Of a DNA stretch of 64,000 nucleotides, positions 62,204 through 64,000 are shown piece after piece (positions within the stretch are counted from its first letter, which is position 1; the number at the start of each line of letters is the position of its first letter). The stretch covers positions 62,001 through 126,000 of the forward strand of contig JAUHXA010000007.1 in NCBI GenBank assembly GCA_030427245.1. The letters are read 5' to 3'. Source of the stretch: Bacteroidia bacterium. GTDB lineage: Bacteria; Bacteroidota; Bacteroidia; Chitinophagales; UBA2359. Under the pieces are notes generated by a model. It saw only the letters and a list, made by a program, of their open reading frames with translations. It did not search any database and was not told where the DNA came from. Made by a program: the position numbers and the translations under genes.

Positions 62204-63328
62204 ATGGAAAACGCACTAAAAAAACACGAAGCTCAAATAGAACTTAATAAAGAACTTAGGCTACTTGTTGAACAAGAAGGATTGCAAGCTATCGGAAAAA
62301 TAACCAACCTCTTGTATAAAGGTGCCGACCCAAACCATCGACCAAAGTTTGGTGATAGCCTCATTTGTTCGGTATTGTACGGATGGCCATCTGACGTACA
62401 AGCAATTGGAATTGAATTGCTTACCAATTTTGGCGGAAATGTAAATTTACCTGATGGGCAAGGACAAACAGCTTTGTCTATTTGTTTGGAGAACGATTAT
62501 TCAGCAGAAATTCAAGCCCTTTTGTTGTCCAAAGGAGCGGTTGTTATTGAGTTTTCAAAGGAAGATTTTACATCTTCAGATGTGAACTGCCGAGAAGGTC
62601 GTGACAATCCAGAAAAAGTACCCGATGCCTATCATAAATATATGATTGCGACGGGGAAACGGGCTTGTGATATAGGCTCATCTTTTTTCAATAATTTGTT
62701 GGCATCTGGAAAAATCAAAGACTTTGAAAAAGATTTTGAAGAGCTGACAAGTCAGGTGAAAGCAGGAAATCTATCTGCTGAAGCGGGAGCTGGCTTTTTT
62801 AATTACTTGATAAATGGGAAGCCCAAATGGTGCAACAATCGTTTTGGAAGTTCCCATCATTTTTTGAAAGATGGTACTTTGATTCAAATTGGAGGGGAAC
62901 ATGAAGATTATTACGACCCAGAATTCAATATATACAATGATGTCATTCGAATCACTTCAGATGGTTCGGTTGATTTGTTCTTCTATCCAAAAGATGTCTT
63001 TCCTCCAACCGATTTTCATAGTTCGATTCAGTTGGGGAACGAAATTCTAATTATTGGAGGTTTGGGATATCAGAAAGAGAGGAGAGCCAACCAAACCAAT
63101 ATGTATGCTTTGAATCTAGGTGATTTTTCAATAAAACCAGTAGCTTCTTCAGGGAACAAACCAGGTTGGGTTTTCGAGCATACTACATTCCTCGATGAAC
63201 AGAATAATTGCCTGTATTTGATAAATGGAAAAAAATGGATGAATGGAAAAATAGTTGAAAATAAAGATTCTTATAGATTGGATTTGAAAAATATGCATTG
63301 GAGTCGTGCTAAGGCAAATTCAAATTAA
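62204..63328 (+). CDS. Ankyrin-repeat and kelch-like protein
   Basis: 374 residues, no signal peptide. N-terminal ankyrin-like repeats (LLYKGADPNHRPKFGDSLIC, LLTNFGGNVNLPDGQGQTALSICLENDYSAEIQALLLSKGA, about 35-115). Residues 200-370 contain repeated strand patterns (HHFLKDGTLIQIGGEHED, NEILIIGGLGYQKERR, NNCLYLINGKKWMNG) like kelch blades. This combination in one polypeptide is unusual. Its role is unknown; both parts bind other proteins in known families. Confidence 0.65.
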   Translation: MENALKKHEAQIELNKELRLLVEQEGLQAIGKITNLLYKGADPNHRPKFGDSLICSVLYGWPSDVQAIGIELLTNFGGNVNLPDGQGQTALSICLENDYSAEIQALLLSKGAVVIEFSKEDFTSSDVNCREGRDNPEKVPDAYHKYMIATGKRACDIGSSFFNNLLASGKIKDFEKDFEELTSQVKAGNLSAEAGAGFFNYLINGKPKWCNNRFGSSHHFLKDGTLIQIGGEHEDYYDPEFNIYNDVIRITSDGSVDLFFYPKDVFPPTDFHSSIQLGNEILIIGGLGYQKERRANQTNMYALNLGDFSIKPVASSGNKPGWVFEHTTFLDEQNNCLYLINGKKWMNGKIVENKDSYRLDLKNMHWSRAKANSN

Positions 63329-63539
63329 AAACTCAAATGCAAATTCAAACAATACTTTGTAAGCGAGCAAAGTAAATTGCAGAAATGCCTAATTTAATAT
63401 TTTAGTTTGCCTAAGTAAAAGCAATAGCGATTTCATGTAGTTTTCTTTTATTTATTTTTCAAATACTTATGGAAAATAGGAAAATAAACTATTTTTACTT
63501 CCATGAAGCCGAATTTACCCCTCTTAAAATAGCGCATAA

Positions 63540-64000
63540 ATGAAAAAAATAAATTGGAAAAAATTAGGTTTTGAATTTTTATCAATATTTATTGCTGTTA
63601 TTTCGGCGTTTGCCTTAAATAATTGGAATGAAAACCGTAGAGCTAGTGATGCTGCAAACAAGATATTAGCTGAAATTTCAAATGGATTAAAGAAAGATAT
63701 AGAAGATGTAAGGGTCAATAAACAGGGACATGAAGACGGGATATTGGCCTGCAAATTTTGGCGTCAAATACTTGAAGGGCAGGAGGTGAATTTGGATACT
63801 CTTCCATTGCATTATTCTAATTTAACTCGAGATTTTATTTCAATACAAAATATTTCAGGTTACGAATCTTTGAAGTCTAAGGGCTTAGAATTAATTGAAG
63901 ATGATTCTTTGAGGTTTGAAATAATTACCCTTTACGAATATGATTATAATATGCTGCAGAAATTTGAGGAAGAGTACAATGAGATGCAGTTTCAAGAAAA
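63540..64000 (+). CDS. DUF6090-like membrane protein, N-terminal part (runs off the right edge)
   Basis: An open frame from ATG 63540 continues to the window end (153 codons). One membrane helix at 8-27 (KLGFEFLSIFIAVISAFALNNW) followed by NENR, the hallmark start of DUF6090 proteins, then a helical soluble part. Function unknown. The 211-base gap upstream holds no other gene. Confidence 0.7.
   Translation, partial: MKKINWKKLGFEFLSIFIAVISAFALNNWNENRRASDAANKILAEISNGLKKDIEDVRVNKQGHEDGILACKFWRQILEGQEVNLDTLPLHYSNLTRDFISIQNISGYESLKSKGLELIEDDSLRFEIITLYEYDYNMLQKFEEEYNEMQFQE

Overview
The window comes from a Bacteroidota (Bacteroidetes) chromosome. The evidence is a porP/sprF-gldK-gldL-gldM-gldN type IX secretion (T9SS) locus, a secreted protease ending in a T9SS sorting domain, a DUF4270 lipoprotein next to glmS, a DUF3098-uppP pair, a TonB receptor with a carboxypeptidase-like plug extension, and several TAnnTTTG -7 promoter boxes, the Bacteroidota sigma signature. 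The gene set would suit Saprospiria or Chitinophagia, but I cannot fix the class from the sequence alone. No rRNA, tRNA, CRISPR array or intact transposase was seen.

Layout. 1-2.6 kb: start of a TonB-dependent receptor, a free-standing copy of its N-terminal domain, and rpe, with a cluster of short palindromes between the first two. 2.9-12 kb: housekeeping genes (glmS, DUF4270 lipoprotein, a starch-synthase-like domain, panC, panD, a flippase-like membrane protein, rfaE2, pgk). 12-21.4 kb: a thioredoxin-fold protein, an animal/fungal-type (GT3) glycogen synthase, a lipoprotein, and a 1625-residue lysyl-endopeptidase-like protease with three P domains. 21.4-28 kb: a gene remnant, a FAD/Fe-S oxidoreductase, a cysteine-free thioredoxin-like protein and a DUF255 protein. 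28.4-34.7 kb: the T9SS core locus. 34.8-41 kb: DUF3098, uppP, a fatty-acid desaturase, an xdhC/mocA divergent pair, an SDR and a class I amidotransferase. 41.2-46.6 kb: a very large alpha-2-macroglobulin lipoprotein.

46.8-51.6 kb is the accessory region and the most interesting part. It starts with a two-TM membrane protein carrying a cytoplasmic TIR domain. Two copies of a translationally coupled two-gene cassette follow: a ~180-residue protein of unknown fold plus a small helical, TPR-like protein, sometimes with a DUF2281-like tail. Several broken copies of the second gene lie among them. Four copies of a 44-bp hairpin element bracket the tail modules of the broken copies; a fifth copy, with compensatory base changes in its stem, lies 23 kb away. 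An antitoxin-like HTH remnant and a small helical protein close the region. I read this as a conflict- or signalling-type island undergoing duplication and recombination.

51.7-64 kb: a small secreted protein, a GbsR/MarR regulator, an outer-membrane protein, two tandem paralogous exported proteins, methylmalonyl-CoA epimerase, an iscS-iscU-iscA operon behind a perfect 23-bp palindrome, an MscS channel, a DUF434 protein, an ankyrin/kelch-like protein and the start of a DUF6090-like protein.

Starts were re-chosen where the longest open frame begins at TTG/GTG or upstream of a signal peptide. Strong intrinsic terminators, several in convergent or tandem gaps, define most transcription units.
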